Of a DNA stretch of 15,321 bases, positions 1-9,110 are shown piece after piece. The position numbers and the translations under genes are program-made. This DNA is from Eimeria necatrix (lineage: Eukaryota; Apicomplexa; Conoidasida; Eucoccidiorida; Eimeriidae). Positions within the stretch are counted from its first letter, which is position 1; each line of letters begins with the position of its first letter. Where the stretch lies: contig NW_013654688.1 of the NCBI RefSeq assembly GCF_000499385.1, positions 1 through 15,321 on the forward strand, written 5' to 3'. The notes under the pieces were generated by a model that was given only the letters and a program-made list of their open reading frames with translations, did no database searches and was not told the DNA's origin.

Positions 1-240
1 ACCCTCCCAAACCGGGGGTGGGGAGGGTTTGGGGGTTTAGGGAGGGTTTTGGGGGTTTTGGGGGGTTGGGGAGGGTTTAGAAGGGTTTGCGAGGGTTTAC
101 GAGGGTTTAGGAGGGTTTAGGAGGGTTTAGAGGGTTTAGAGGGTTTACGAGGGTTTACGAGGGTTTACGAGGGTTTAGAGGGTTTAGAAGGGTTTAGAAG
201 TGTTTAGGAGGGTTTAGAGGGTTTAGAGGGTTTGGGAGAG
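1..240. repeat. Degenerate telomere-like (AGGGTTT) array
   Basis: The stretch is made of AGGGTTT units with variable spacers. It begins G-rich (GGGGAGGGTTT, GGGGGTTTAG) and changes into 9-10 bp variants such as GAGGGTTTAG and GAGGGTTTAC. The G-rich strand is the plus strand. A telomere at the left end of a chromosome would read CCCTAAA on this strand, so this is most simply an interstitial array, not a chromosome end. Such arrays are common in Eimeria genomes. Confidence 0.9.
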
Positions 241-271
241 CAGTTGAAGGGCTGGAAAGAGGGTGGATTCG

Positions 272-640
272 TCAAACCCTAAAAAAGGGTTTGGGGTTTA
301 CCAGTGCCTGTTCGTCGACGGGGGGCCCCTCGACTGTGGGGTAGGCGTGGACCACAAAGTCTTTTTCGATGAAGAGAACACAAGAGTCGTTTTGGAAAAC
401 CCTAATTGGGGTTTCGAGGGTTTGGAGAAGCAAAGGACAGTTGGAAAAAGAAATAATCGAAACCCCCACGCGCTTCAAGTGTTGCCGCGAAACCACGCAC
501 TTCTGAGGGTTTTCTAAACCCCAAAAAGAGGTTTGGACAAACAAATAGTCGTCTCCACTTTGCGCCAAATGCAACTCGAAAGAAGTCTGGCGACGGCTGT
601 AAGTGCTGAAGTCCTCAGCCCCCGTCTCACGCACGTCCAT
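272..640 (-). CDS. Possible small hypothetical ORF (about 122 aa), perhaps an exon
   Basis: The frame is open from an ATG at 640 to a TGA at 274-272. The N-terminal half is well mixed and protein-like (MDVRETGAEDFSTYSRRQTS, then a GDDYLFVQ stretch). I do not recognise the family. The second half contains several telomere-like words (AAACCCT, TTAGGGTTTT), so it may be partly intron or repeat. A GCGCAG acceptor-like site lies just upstream of the ATG, and a GTAAACC donor-like site lies near the C-terminus, so this could be an internal exon instead of a whole gene. Telomere-like arrays flank it on both sides. Confidence 0.35.
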   Translation of the reverse strand: MDVRETGAEDFSTYSRRQTSFELHLAQSGDDYLFVQTSFWGLENPQKCVVSRQHLKRVGVSIISFSNCPLLLQTLETPIRVFQNDSCVLFIEKDFVVHAYPTVEGPPVDEQALVNPKPFFRV

Positions 641-663
641 CACGATCCTGCGCCCAAACCACG

Positions 664-736
664 ATTTAGGGTTTAGGGTTTAGGGTTTAGGGTTTGGGGT
701 TTGGGGTTTGGGGTTTGGGGTTTGGGGTTTGGGGGA
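664..736. repeat. TTTAGGG / TTTGGGG array
   Basis: Perfect 7-bp units switch from TTTAGGG (about four copies) to TTTGGGG (about seven copies). The G-rich strand is plus. Confidence 0.95.
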
Positions 737-777
737 AGCATTTGGTGCGGGGCGGGGAGTGCGGTGCAGCAGTTCAC

Positions 778-872
778 TAGGGTTTAGTAGGGTTTGCTAG
801 GGTTTACTAGGGTTTACTAGGGTTTACTAGGGTTTACTAGGGTTTAGGGTTTAGGGTTTAGGGTTTAGGGTT
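778..872. repeat. Telomere-like array with 10-bp and 7-bp units
   Basis: The unit AGGGTTTACT (10 bp) repeats several times and then gives way to plain TTTAGGG units. The array ends exactly where the TAA stop of the neighbouring minus-strand reading frame begins. Confidence 0.9.
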
Positions 873-1031
873 ACGCGGCTGCGGCCTCGGGGAACTTGGC
901 GAGTTTGCGTTTTTCGCCGTAAGCGGCTCGGACGGCAATTCCCAAACTTCTTAGAGAAGCTTCTTCGGGGTTGCAGCCTTCTTTGAAGCCAGCAATGAGG
1001 CGGCTGTTGGCGATTTCTTGCACGGAAGGGC

Positions 1032-1077
<46 letters not shown>

Positions 1078-1116
1078 GAGCAGCAGCAGCTGCAGCAAAC
1101 TCCTTTTAAGTGCCAT
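871..1116 (-). CDS. Small hypothetical protein with poly-Ala run (81 aa)
   Basis: The chosen ATG at 1116-1114 has the context CACAAATGGC, close to the coccidian start consensus. The protein starts MALKRSLLQLLLLG, a short basic plus hydrophobic N-terminus. Next comes a run of 13 Ala encoded by the CTG tract, then a non-repetitive tail with EGPSVQEIANSRLIAGFKEG and a lysine-rich end. The N-terminus could be a targeting sequence, but this is only suggested by composition. I do not recognise the family. A T-rich stretch lies immediately upstream, so the first exon may be elsewhere and this may be a terminal exon. The frame stays open upstream to 1266. The stop codon abuts a telomere-like array. 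Confidence 0.5.
1035..1075. repeat. (CTG)n tract, about 13 copies
   Basis: Uninterrupted CTG triplets on the plus strand. Read on the minus strand they encode the poly-Ala run of the 871-1116 frame. Confidence 0.95.
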
Positions 1117-2060
1117 TTGTGAAAAAAAAACAAAAAAAGAAGTCAAAAGACCCGCGAAAACCGCCCCAGTGCCCCCCGCCGCTCGCGGCTGCTGCCAGAA
1201 ACCCGAAACTGCGCTCCAGCACTTCCAACAATGACCCCCTGGCCTCTTTTTCCAATCAAATGACACAATTTATTTAATTAAATGCAAATTCGCGCCGTTT
1301 CGACGCACTAATTGATTGTGCCGAGCTGTAAAGACACCCGAACCGCGCCGCGCCCCCCCCGCAGAGTCACTGACCGCTGCGGGGCCGCACAGACACCCCA
1401 GCCCCCGCGGCTCTGCGGCGCGTTTGCGCTTGAAATAAACTAAATTGAATAATCAAATTCAATTTATTTGAACTTCTAAACATTTTAAATCATTTATTTT
1501 CCCTTTTTCCCGTTTTTTCCGCCTTTTCGCGCGCCTTCTCGCCCCGTACGCACGCAGTGGTCCGCCAGCGGTCACTCCGCCCGCCGCGCCGGAGCGCGGG
1601 TTCCTTTGCACTTATTTGCGCCACTTCGGCCGTTTAAATCGACGCAAATCAATTTAGTTTTATTTATTTTAATTTAATTTGCAAAAATAAATTCAAACGG
1701 AGAAAAATTAATGCACATTTCGTCTTCTGCACTCCCTCCGACCCGAGCGCAACTCACCTGGTGTCAGTACAGCTCAGGCGCGCATTCGAGGCACAGTTGT
1801 TTCTCATATTTCTTCAAATTCATTTTATATATTTATTTATATTTATATTTATATTTATATTTCCATTTAAGGCTTCAAGGAGCTTCAAATAGTGCAATAT
1901 TCTAATTTTATCTGCACTTAATGCACCAGGAAGCTCCCAGTTGTTCTGCAGTTCCACCAAATGCAGGAAAGCTGGCATTTGCACTCGCTACCAAAACGCA
2001 TTAGGGTTTAGGGTTTACAGCCACACGCACTATAAACGCTCTGCTGCTGTCCCCACAGCT
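1117..2060. other. Non-coding spacer, AT-rich with GC-rich islands
   Basis: No convincing gene. The stretch alternates AT-rich blocks (AATTTATTT words) with GC-rich islands at about 1340-1430 and 1520-1600. Two weak relatives of the window's palindrome end in AGACACC at about 1325-1338 and 1384-1397. A short (ATTTAT)n tract lies at about 1825-1865. A short TTTAGGG pair lies at about 2002-2018. Confidence 0.6.
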
Positions 2061-2064
2061 GTTA

Positions 2065-2066
<2 letters not shown>

Positions 2067-2097
<31 letters not shown>

Positions 2098-2101
2098 ACG
2101 T

Positions 2102-2133
<32 letters not shown>

Positions 2134-2134
2134 C
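2067..2134. repeat. Two adjacent (CTG)n tracts
   Basis: About nine and then about seven to nine CTG triplets, separated by a TTACGTTG interruption. No supported gene covers them. Confidence 0.9.
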
Positions 2135-2206
2135 GATTTGGGATGCTGCTGCTTCTACAGCTGTTAGGCTTGCTGTGCACTTGAGAAGCTCAAGTATCCT
2201 AGAACC

Positions 2207-2270
2207 GGAACCCTAAACCCTGAGGAACTGGGTAAAACCCTAAACCCTAAACCCTAAACCCTAAACCCTA
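2207..2270. repeat. CCCTAAA telomere-like array (opposite orientation)
   Basis: Several perfect CCCTAAA units on the plus strand, preceded by a degenerate copy. The orientation is the reverse of the arrays at 1-872, which shows that these arrays are interstitial. Confidence 0.93.
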
Positions 2271-2455
2271 GTAGGAAAGAACTTGAAGGCCAAAAGGCAA
2301 TCAATCAAAGCTGAAGTTTTGCTGCAAAAAAAACCGGAAGCAAAAGTGTCATTTGTGTCCAACTGGACGTACACCCCAAGAGCCAACGGGAAGCCTTTTT
2401 TGTTTTTTATTTTCATTTTTATTTCTTTCCGAATATCCCCAGAGAACAAAGTGCA

Positions 2456-2549
2456 TTAATTATTTATTATATTATATATAATATATATATGCATTATATA
2501 TAATATAATACATTATATATATGCATATGTATATATATATATATATTCA

Positions 2550-2619
<70 letters not shown>

Positions 2620-2672
2620 ATATATATATATATTATATGTATAGATAATGCATCTATACATATATGAATAAT
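2456..2672. repeat. (TA)n microsatellite block
   Basis: About 200 bp of nearly pure alternating TA, broken by GCATATAT and ATTATATAA interruptions. It lies in the spacer between genes. Confidence 0.95.
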
Positions 2673-2739
2673 AAATAATATTTTGGATTATGATTGCATG
2701 CAATTAAAGAAACTGCCGGCGCACGCGTGGAGGCGGTGA

Positions 2740-2770
2740 GGTGTACAGACAGCTCAGGTGTACGTACACC
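2740..2770. promoter_or_regulatory. Tandem pair of GGTGTAC..ACACC palindromes
   Basis: GGTGTACAGACAGC at 2740-2753 is followed after three bases by a perfect palindrome, GGTGTACGTACACC, at 2757-2770. Related 14-mers recur across the window (3169, 11117, 12507, 12756, 13537, 15037). The palindromic shape suggests a site for a dimeric DNA-binding protein. That role is inference. Confidence 0.45.
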
Positions 2771-2885
2771 CCACCTCCGCACGAAGGTTCCAAAATTCGA
2801 AATAATAAAAATAGCTTTTTGGCCATCCCAGAAGAGTCTTTTGCACATTAAGTGCTTTCTCGAAGCAGCTCCTTTCACCCTTCAA

Positions 2886-2937
2886 GAAGCAGCAGCAGCA
2901 GCAGCTGCAGCAGCAGCAGCAGCAGCAGCTGCAGCAC
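2886..2937. repeat. CAG/CTG tract with CAGCTGCAG interruptions
   Basis: CAG triplets on the plus strand with two CAGCTGCAG inversions. The flanking sequence does not support a gene. Confidence 0.9.
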
Positions 2938-3168
2938 GTATATAAATGGCAGGTGCATGCGAATTTGGGTCTAAAGAGTGCTGTGTTGGGCTGAAGCGCA
3001 TGCAGGTGCCCAGCAGCAGACCCCGGGGAGCGATCTGGAGTTTGAAAAGATGAATTATTTGTTGAAGAGGAATTAAAGAGGAAAAAGGCACCTACATTTT
3101 AATAGGCGAATGCAAAACACCGAAATGGTGGAAAGTGGAATGGCTGTGGCTTGCGCGGCGGCGCGTGG

Positions 3169-3182
3169 GGTGTACAGACACC
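3169..3182. promoter_or_regulatory. Palindromic motif GGTGTACAGACACC
   Basis: An exact copy of the 14-bp recurring motif. It lies about 155 bases past the stop of the 3337-4518 gene, in its 3' flank. Confidence 0.45.
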
Positions 3183-3336
3183 GGGTCGGAACTTGAAATA
3201 CCTGCGACCGCGTCGGATTTGCCGGAATTTGCGTCGATTTTTGCGATTAAAAGTCCAATTCGGAGTAATTTTGGAAAATAAGACCGAATTTGAGGGAAGA
3301 AAAGCGAAATTCGCGCGGGATTTGGGCGGATCGGCG

Positions 3337-4271
3337 CTACTCCGTGCGGAAGGCGTCGGCGAGGACCTCGGGGAAGCCGGCGCCGTGCAGGAGGCGTTGC
3401 AAGTCGAACTGGGCCGTCAAGGCGTTCCAAGCGCGCTTTCTTTTGTTAATTTTTGCACTTTCTTTGATTATTTTTGCATTTTCTTCTTTTAATTTCGCGT
3501 TTTCGGCGCTTTCTTGCGCGCCGGAGAGGCAGAATCGCGCGGCGTCCTCCAGCGCCGCGGCCACCGCGCTCACCAGCCGCAAGTACAACTCCTGGTCTTT
3601 GCTGCTGCGCACGTAGCGGGAAAGGCCTATTGCTGCAGGCCACTGCGCAGCAAAGCGCTGCAGCGCGCGCTGCAGCAGCAGCAGCAGCCGCTGCTGCTGC
3701 TGCTGGTCGAGGGCGCCCCTGGCGGCCAGGATCCTGCAGAGCAGCACGAGTTCAGCAGCAGCAACGAGGTCCTGCTGCAGCAGCAGCGCGAGCTTGGAGT
3801 GGCTGTAGGGCTGCAGGCGCTGCGTCTGCTGCAGCTCGCGCGCCTGCTGCAGCAGCAGCGCAGCAAGCTGCTGCAGCTCCGCGGGGGCCCCGTGCAGCAG
3901 CAAATAGTCCGCGGGCTGCAGCAGCAAACTGGACAAAGACTCTTTCCTTTCGACCCAGTCGAGGGCCCCCTCGTGGCTGGCGAGGGGCAGCAGCTGTGCG
4001 GCGCTGCGGGGCGCCTGCTGCGGCTCGGCCTCCGCTGCTGCTGCTGCTGCTGCTTGCTGCTGCAGCAGCTGCTGCTGCAGCCCCCACTCCACCGCAAAAG
4101 GCAACTCCCTCCCCTCTCCTAAACCCTTTCCTAAATCCCCTTCTCCGCCAATTCCAGACAAAGTCATTGAGACAAAACAAAGCATTCCGAAGGCCACGAG
4201 GACGGGGAGCCAGGCGGGGGCGGGGGAGTTGACGAGGGCCTGCCGCTGCGCGAAGCTGAGGTACCGCTGCG

Positions 4272-4313
<42 letters not shown>

Positions 4314-4428
4314 GCTGCCGCTCCAGCTCCGCCAGCGCGGCGCTGCTGCTGCTGCTGCGCTGCCGCTCGAGCGCCGCCAGCGCGGAGCCGCGGCTGCCGC
4401 GCGGGACCCGCGCTCCTGCTGCTGCTCG

Positions 4429-4464
<36 letters not shown>

Positions 4465-4518
4465 AGCGCCCCCGGACTCCCCACTGCTGCTTTCCGCTTG
4501 CTTCGCAGGAACTTCCAT
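3337..4518 (-). CDS. Single-pass membrane protein with Ala/Ser/Gln runs, unknown function (393 aa)
   Basis: The ATG at 4518-4516 sits in the context GCAAAATGGAAG, a very good match to the coccidian consensus. Order of parts: an acidic start (MEVPAKQAESS), an Ala run, a basic Arg/Ser-rich segment with two Ser runs, then the ordered sequence QRYLSFAQRQALV. A probable membrane helix follows at about residues 100-120 (PAWLPVLVAFGMLCFVSMTL). After that come Gln/Leu-rich helical segments, a lysine-rich stretch at about 335-360 (AENAKLKEENAK), and the C-terminal end FPEVLADAFRTE. The Leu/Gln heptad-like character suggests coiled coil. I do not recognise the family. The lysine-rich stretch matches an AT-rich patch of DNA and could be a retained in-frame intron, though no GT donor is present. 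Upstream at 4539-4573 is a (CAG)n tract on the coding strand. Confidence 0.72.
4274..4314. repeat. Coding (CTG)n tract (poly-Ser)
   Basis: About 13 CTG triplets on the plus strand, read as consecutive Ser codons in the minus-strand membrane-protein gene. Shorter relatives lie at about 4342-4357 (Ser) and 4431-4463 (Ala) in the same gene. Confidence 0.92.
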
Positions 4519-4538
4519 TTTGCAACACTCAAAGTCCA

Positions 4539-4541
4539 GCA

Positions 4542-4573
<32 letters not shown>

Positions 4574-4574
4574 G
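4539..4574. repeat. (CAG)n in the presumed 5' UTR of the membrane-protein gene
   Basis: About 11 to 12 triplets, read as CAG on the coding (minus) strand, ending about 20 bases before the ATG. The GT17 gene has a tract of similar length in the same orientation about 55 bases before its ATG. Confidence 0.85.
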
Positions 4575-6735
4575 GCCAGCGCGCAGCCGCTCCGCTCGCC
4601 GCGAGGGTTCCGCCCGCCGATCCGCCGGCTCTCGCCGGATTTTTCCCAACTTCAAACTCAAAACTGCAAATTAAAACTCTTTTGCACTTTTATTTTTTCC
4701 CAAAAAAGCCCAAAGGCCCGCGGGCGCCCCCCCAGCCCCCGCCGCCACACACGCCAGCCTCCCGCGCCGCGACACAGCGGCATGCACTCTCCGCCCGCCG
4801 CAAACTCTAAAAACCCTTTTTTCAACACAAGTCCGCAAAATTGAAGACTTTTCGACTTTTAATTCCTTTAAATCGCAAAAAACTCCTCCGGGGGCCCCCG
4901 CGGCCTCCCGCGCCAGCCGCCGCGCGTTCAGAAAACCTTCCTCGCATTTCCCACACTCGATCTGAACTCCAGCGCGAACTCCAAACCTTTTAGACTAAAA
5001 AGTTGCATTTTAATTCAAAACTCCGCTTTTTGGAGTTAAAAGAAGAAAATTCCCTCCGAACTGGAGGGAAATCACTGCCAATTCGCCTCCGTACCGCAGC
5101 AAGCTCGCGCGCTGCAGCGGCGGACTCGAAAGCTCCACTTCGAAGCTGATCTGCCTTTAAAATGAATTAAATGCCAAACTAAAAGTTCTTCCCTTTTATT
5201 TTGCTGCTGCTAAACCCTCGAGCTGCTCGCCTTCCGCTTATTTCGGTGCTGGCTGCTGCAGAGCTGGATACGACTCTGCAGCAGTTGAGTGTTCCGTTTG
5301 CAGCTCTTTAATGCTTCTTTTTCCTTTTTCAAGTTTTATTTGCTTTATTTTCGCAGTTTTGAGTCCTAAAGTTGACGGAAAACGCCACTTGTGCCGCTGT
5401 TCAAGTCTTCGCCACTCCCCAGGCAGCCAGCCAGTTCAACTTCTGTTCAGCTTTCCCGGCTCCGCGGGTAACTCTCTGCTCCTTTTTCCATCATTCTTTT
5501 GGTTTATTTCCTCAAAAAACTCTTTTATTCGCCATTTATTGTTCAATAAAAAGGGTTTTTATTTGTTTCTTCGCTGCTGCGCGACGCCACAAGTCCTGTC
5601 TTGCGCTGCATTTCAGAAAAAGCTGAACTTGCACAGCTGCGGCTCTTCCTTCCTTCTCTCCGCGCCTGAACAAGTTTTAAAGAATTTATATTCAAAAGCA
5701 ATTCTTGAGCTCCAGTTTAATTCCACTTTCGCAAACAACTGCAGCTGCTTTCTTGCAGGAAAGCTTCTGCGGCCGCTGTGGCCACACACCCGTTTATATT
5801 CAAGTACTTTTATTTATACTTCTTTATTTTATTTATTTTATTTATTTTATTATTATTTTATTTATTTACTTATTTCTTAGTGCTGGAATTCTCCTTTCTA
5901 AACAGCGCTTCGGGGTTTCCCCAGGTTGGCTCTGGGGCTTCCCTTCCAGCACGCGTCTTTGCATTCAATTGTAACTGAAGAGATGTTCTCATTTGATATA
6001 TTTGATAATGACATTTATGAATCATTTAATTACAATTTAATGCAAAAGAAACTATCAAATGAGAATATCTCTTCGAGAGAGTTCAAATCCAAAAAAGTTC
6101 CCGACTGCACTGGCTGGAGCCCCCGCCAGGTTTCTGCAGTAGATCTTCTTTAATAGCATAAATAAGTGCCTAAATAGCATAAATAAAAGCTATTAAACTA
6201 TTTATTGGCTTTATTGATACTTGGCTGCTGCTATTTGAGCAAATAAGCTCAGAAGAGCTGCAAAATGAGGGTTTGCTGCAGCCCGAACCCTAGACCCCCA
6301 AACCCTAAACCCCAAACCCTAAACCCCCAAACCCTAAACCCGCAATTCGAAAAACCCCAGATTTAACTTTTCTGCTTTTATTAAAACTTCGGAATTGCCT
6401 CTCTGAAATGAAAACAGAAATGGAAATGAAAATTGACAGTTTACAAGTTGAAAAAGTGAAACAATTGAATGCAGAAACAAGAAATAAGTCTGCACTTGAG
6501 TGTCTAAACAGCTCATTTTGAAGCTTATTCAAATTCATTTTATTGTTTTTTGCATTATAAATAAATTTTAATGCACTATCAGCTCATAAAGACACAAATG
6601 GGAGCCCATTCTTGCAAATGCGCACAAGCATGCAGCTAAATCTGTACACTGCATGCATGCATCTGCAGCCAATGCAATCTGTGCACAAGTACATATACTA
6701 TATACACTTGTGAATGCTTTTTTGTGATCTTTACT
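4575..6735. other. Long spacer upstream of the membrane-protein gene
   Basis: No convincing gene. 4580-5160 is GC-rich, consistent with 5' flank or UTR sequence. 5300-5880 is T-rich with an open but compositionally unconvincing plus frame. 5815-5875 is a (TTTAT)n-like tract. 6230-6345 holds a CCCTAAA-type array. 6590-6700 is rich in TGCATGC-like words. Confidence 0.6.
6285..6342. repeat. Degenerate CCCTAAA array
   Basis: Repeats of AACCCTAAACCCC type on the plus strand, with C-number variants. The orientation matches the array at 2207-2270. Confidence 0.88.
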
Positions 6736-6738
6736 GTT

Positions 6739-7007
6739 GCTACTTTTGCAGCTGCTGCTTCTGCTGCTGCTGCTTCTGCTGCTGCTGCTCCTGCTGCTGC
6801 TCTTGCTGCTGCAGCTGCAGCCGCAATACGCCACTGCGCGCGGTTGCATCAATTTCTGTTCTAGGCAATGGTTTCGCTGCTGCCACTGCTGCTGCTGCTG
6901 CTGCTGCTGCCGCTGCTGCTGCTGCTGCTGCCGCTGCTGCTGCTGCTGGCGCTGCTGCTGCTGCTGGCGCTGCTGCTGCTGCTGCTGCTGCCGCTGCTGC
7001 TGCTGAT
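6739..7007. repeat. Long impure CTG block in two sections
   Basis: 6739-6815 and 6882-7007 consist of CTG triplets with CTT, CCG and GGC interruptions, separated by about 65 bp of non-repetitive sequence. It may be exonic in a minus-strand gene, but I cannot establish a frame with conserved sequence around it. Confidence 0.9.
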
Positions 7008-7170
7008 GTCGCTAGTGCTGGGGATGACTGCTGTGTAAGTGTCTCTTATAAACCTAAAGATGGAAAACCATTCCTCTAGAGACCGCGCACAGACGGACTT
7101 GCCGTAAATTACAAAACTTGAATTCGGGCGCATTGAGTAGCGGGGGTCTGGCTGCTGAAACCAGGTGGGA

Positions 7171-7495
7171 TATCTGGAAACAGAGTGACAAAAGACCAAA
7201 AAATAAACAAAAAAGGCAAATTAATCAAATATAAACATCAAATCTCATTCATACCTGGAATTTGAGTGAGAAAACAGCAAAAAATTGACACAAAATGCAA
7301 AAAGTAGTCAAAAATAAGCATTAGATCTCATTCACATCTGGAAACAGAGTGACAAAACCAAAAAACGAACAAAAAGCGCAAAAGTGATCAAATGTAAACA
7401 TTAAATCTCATTCATTCTCGAGTTAAAGTGGCAAAGCAGCAAAAAATAAACAAAAAGTGCAAAAATAATCAAAAATAAACATCAGATCTTATTCA
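7171..7495. repeat. About four tandem units of roughly 82 bp
   Basis: Diverged units begin near 7173, 7255, 7337 and 7417. They share the core CTGGAAACAGAGTGACAAAA, then CAAAAA-rich sequence, ATAAACAT and ATCTCATTCA. On the minus strand each unit is T-rich and most end in an acceptor-like TTTCCAG or TTCCAG. One is followed at once by the donor-like GTATGAATG. Confidence 0.8.
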
Positions 7496-7569
7496 GTTGC
7501 TCTTCAACATTTGCTTGAATGCGCTGCGCGCAGTTGAAGCTGCTGCAGCCAAAACGGGCCCCAAATGAC

Positions 7570-7680
7570 GCAAAAAAGCAGAAAAGGGAAATAAAAAAGA
7601 AACAAAAAGAAATAAAAAGAAAATAAAAAGAAATAAAAAGAAAATAAACAAAAAGAAATAAAAAGAAAATAAACATTTAA
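7570..7680. repeat. AAATAAAAAGA minisatellite (about 11 bp)
   Basis: Purine-rich units of 10-12 bp (AAATAAAAAGA with ACAAAAAGA variants). On the minus strand this is a long pyrimidine-rich run of the kind expected before an acceptor. Confidence 0.88.
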
Positions 7681-7713
7681 AAAGAACAACCTGAGCGCCT
7701 TGGGGGCAGGTTT

Positions 7714-7768
7714 TCAAGTGCTTCTTCGGGGTCCAGTGAGTGGTTCAACAAGGAAATGCATAAACAGA
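7714..7768 (-). other. Possible alternative last exon of the GT17 gene
   Basis: Joined in phase to 8086, it adds R-LFMHFLVEPLTGPRRST and a TGA. A hydrophobic F..LV after the NP motif fits the family's C-terminus. The acceptor is AAG with a modest pyrimidine tract (TTGTTTTATTCCC) upstream. It competes with the candidate exon chain listed at 7500-7777. Confidence 0.35.
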
Positions 7769-7794
7769 CTTCATCAACTCGGGAATAAAACAAT

Positions 7795-8080
7795 TAAATA
7801 TGTTTATATATTTTTAATATATATATTTGATTTATATATACATTTTTAATACATATATCTGATTTAATATTTATAAGTATGCAGCATAAACTGCAGAATA
7901 TGTATTGGGCGATTCATGAATCTGCAGAACTAATGCATGATCTGCTTGCACATCCTGGCTTTCTTTTGAAGTAAATTTGATTTGTTTGGCAAATTATGAA
8001 CTCTTTTTTCATAATTTGACAAATTATGAATTCTTTTTCCAACTTTAACAAATTATAATTGCATTTTGCAAAAGAAAACG
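7795..8080. other. AT-rich spacer or intron downstream of GT17 exon 6
   Basis: 7795-7870 is TA-rich. 7980-8060 carries three diverged copies of AATTTGACAAATTATGAA type, each with an internal CAAATTATGAATTC-like core. It is intergenic if the gene stops at 8082, or part of the last intron if exon 6 is spliced at GTAGGC. Confidence 0.5.
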
Positions 8081-8081
8081 C

Positions 8082-8153
8082 CTACCGCATGGGGTTGCAG
8101 CGCATGACCCACGGCATCGAGCCGAAGCCGATTTCTTTGTACTGCTCGGGCAC
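8082..8153 (-). other. GT17 gene exon 6 (C-terminal MPWVM..NP motif)
   Basis: A clean acceptor, TCTTTTGCACGCAG/GTGCCC, is followed by VPEQYKEIGFGSMPWVMRCN and a PMR end before TAG. A Pro-x-x-aliphatic then Asn-Pro arrangement is typical near the end of GT17 proteins. The TAG is also part of a donor-like CG/GTAGGC. If spliced, 8086 would join 7768 and the protein would end LFMHFLVEPLTGPRRST at 7714. Confidence 0.7.
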
Positions 8154-8621
8154 CTGCGTGCAAAAGAGCAGAGTTTTCAGTTTTCTGTTTTTAAATTGAT
8201 AAATAAATTCCGAAATAAACCAAAATAAACAAATTAAATCAAAACAAACACAAATTAAATCGAAATAAACACAAATGACGCATGCATCGCACAGATTCAG
8301 CAGCGCGCAGCACATGCATGCCAGCCCGCCGCCGGGGGTTGGAGCTAGGGTTTAGGGTTTAGGGTTTAGGGTTTGCTGGGGTCCCTGAACGCCGCTTTTT
8401 CTCGCCGCACATCCTTCGCATCCACGCAAAGAGACCCGACTTGTCGGTAGTCTCGAAAGTCCTTCCAAGCTGCCACTTGGGCTTGCAAAATGCCTCCAAG
8501 TGGAGAATCCAATTCCCCTCTTTGGGCCAACAGCGGCGCGTAGAGGCCCCAAGGCTCGTAGCCGGGCTTCAGGTCGTCCGACGGCACTTTCGCGTACAAG
8601 TACGGCAGGTAAGAAGTGTCT

Positions 8622-8676
<55 letters not shown>

Positions 8677-9076
8677 ATAAAGACCAGCAGAAAGCTGCAA
8701 AGACCTCACGCAAACACTGGAAGTTTTATTTTATCTCTTTCACTGCATTCATGCTGATAATAAATAAATATATATATTGAGTAGATGCATACAATATATC
8801 TACTCAGTATTTATATATTTATATATGTATATATATATATATATATTATCTATATTTTATACATATATTTAAAGTATTTAAATATGCATTTATGCATGCA
8901 TGCATTTGCATGCGATCTGTCGCGTTGGCGCTTCGGTACTGGCTCAGTGGAACTGTTTGCTGCTGCTTGCTGCTGCTTGCTGCTGCCTGCTGCTTATTGC
9001 TGCTGCCTGTAGCTGCTTGCTGCTGCTTGCTGCTGCCTGTAGCTACCTGCCGCTGCTTGCTGCTGCCTGCTGCTGC

Positions 9077-9110
<34 letters not shown>

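Larger units (their letters stand above)
7500..7777 (-). other. Candidate short exons of an unidentified minus-strand gene
   Basis: A phase-consistent chain can be drawn on the minus strand. An exon at 7777-7691 reads DEVCLCISLLNHSLDPEEAL... and ends at a CAG/GTTGTT donor. A short exon at about 7539-7509 reads ARSAFKQ. An exon from 7173 downwards starts after a TTTCCAG acceptor and reads YPTWFQQPDPRYSMRPNSS. I do not recognise the product. The 7777-7691 segment competes with an alternative reading as the last exon of the GT17 gene (7768-7714). Only one of the two is likely to be right. Confidence 0.25.

Noticed and set aside
1..240. A true chromosome end
   Set aside because: The repeat orientation is wrong for a left telomere, the units are degenerate, and similar arrays occur inside the window in both orientations.
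2694..2945. Plus-strand 83-residue frame containing the palindrome pair
   Set aside because: It ends in a triplet run, has no recognisable domain and no matching exon nearby.
3474..4232. Long plus-strand open frames opposite the membrane-protein gene
   Set aside because: They are mirror frames kept open by GC-rich CAG/CTG sequence. They lack mixed composition, and the minus-strand frame has the good start context and membrane helix.
5311..5880. Plus-strand 189-residue frame
   Set aside because: T-rich DNA gives Phe/Leu/Ser/Tyr-rich sequence with no ordered domain, ending in a (TTTAT)n tract. It is probably chance.
6079..6089. tRNA B-box-like AGTTCAAATCC
   Set aside because: No A box at a suitable distance and no cloverleaf in the flanks.
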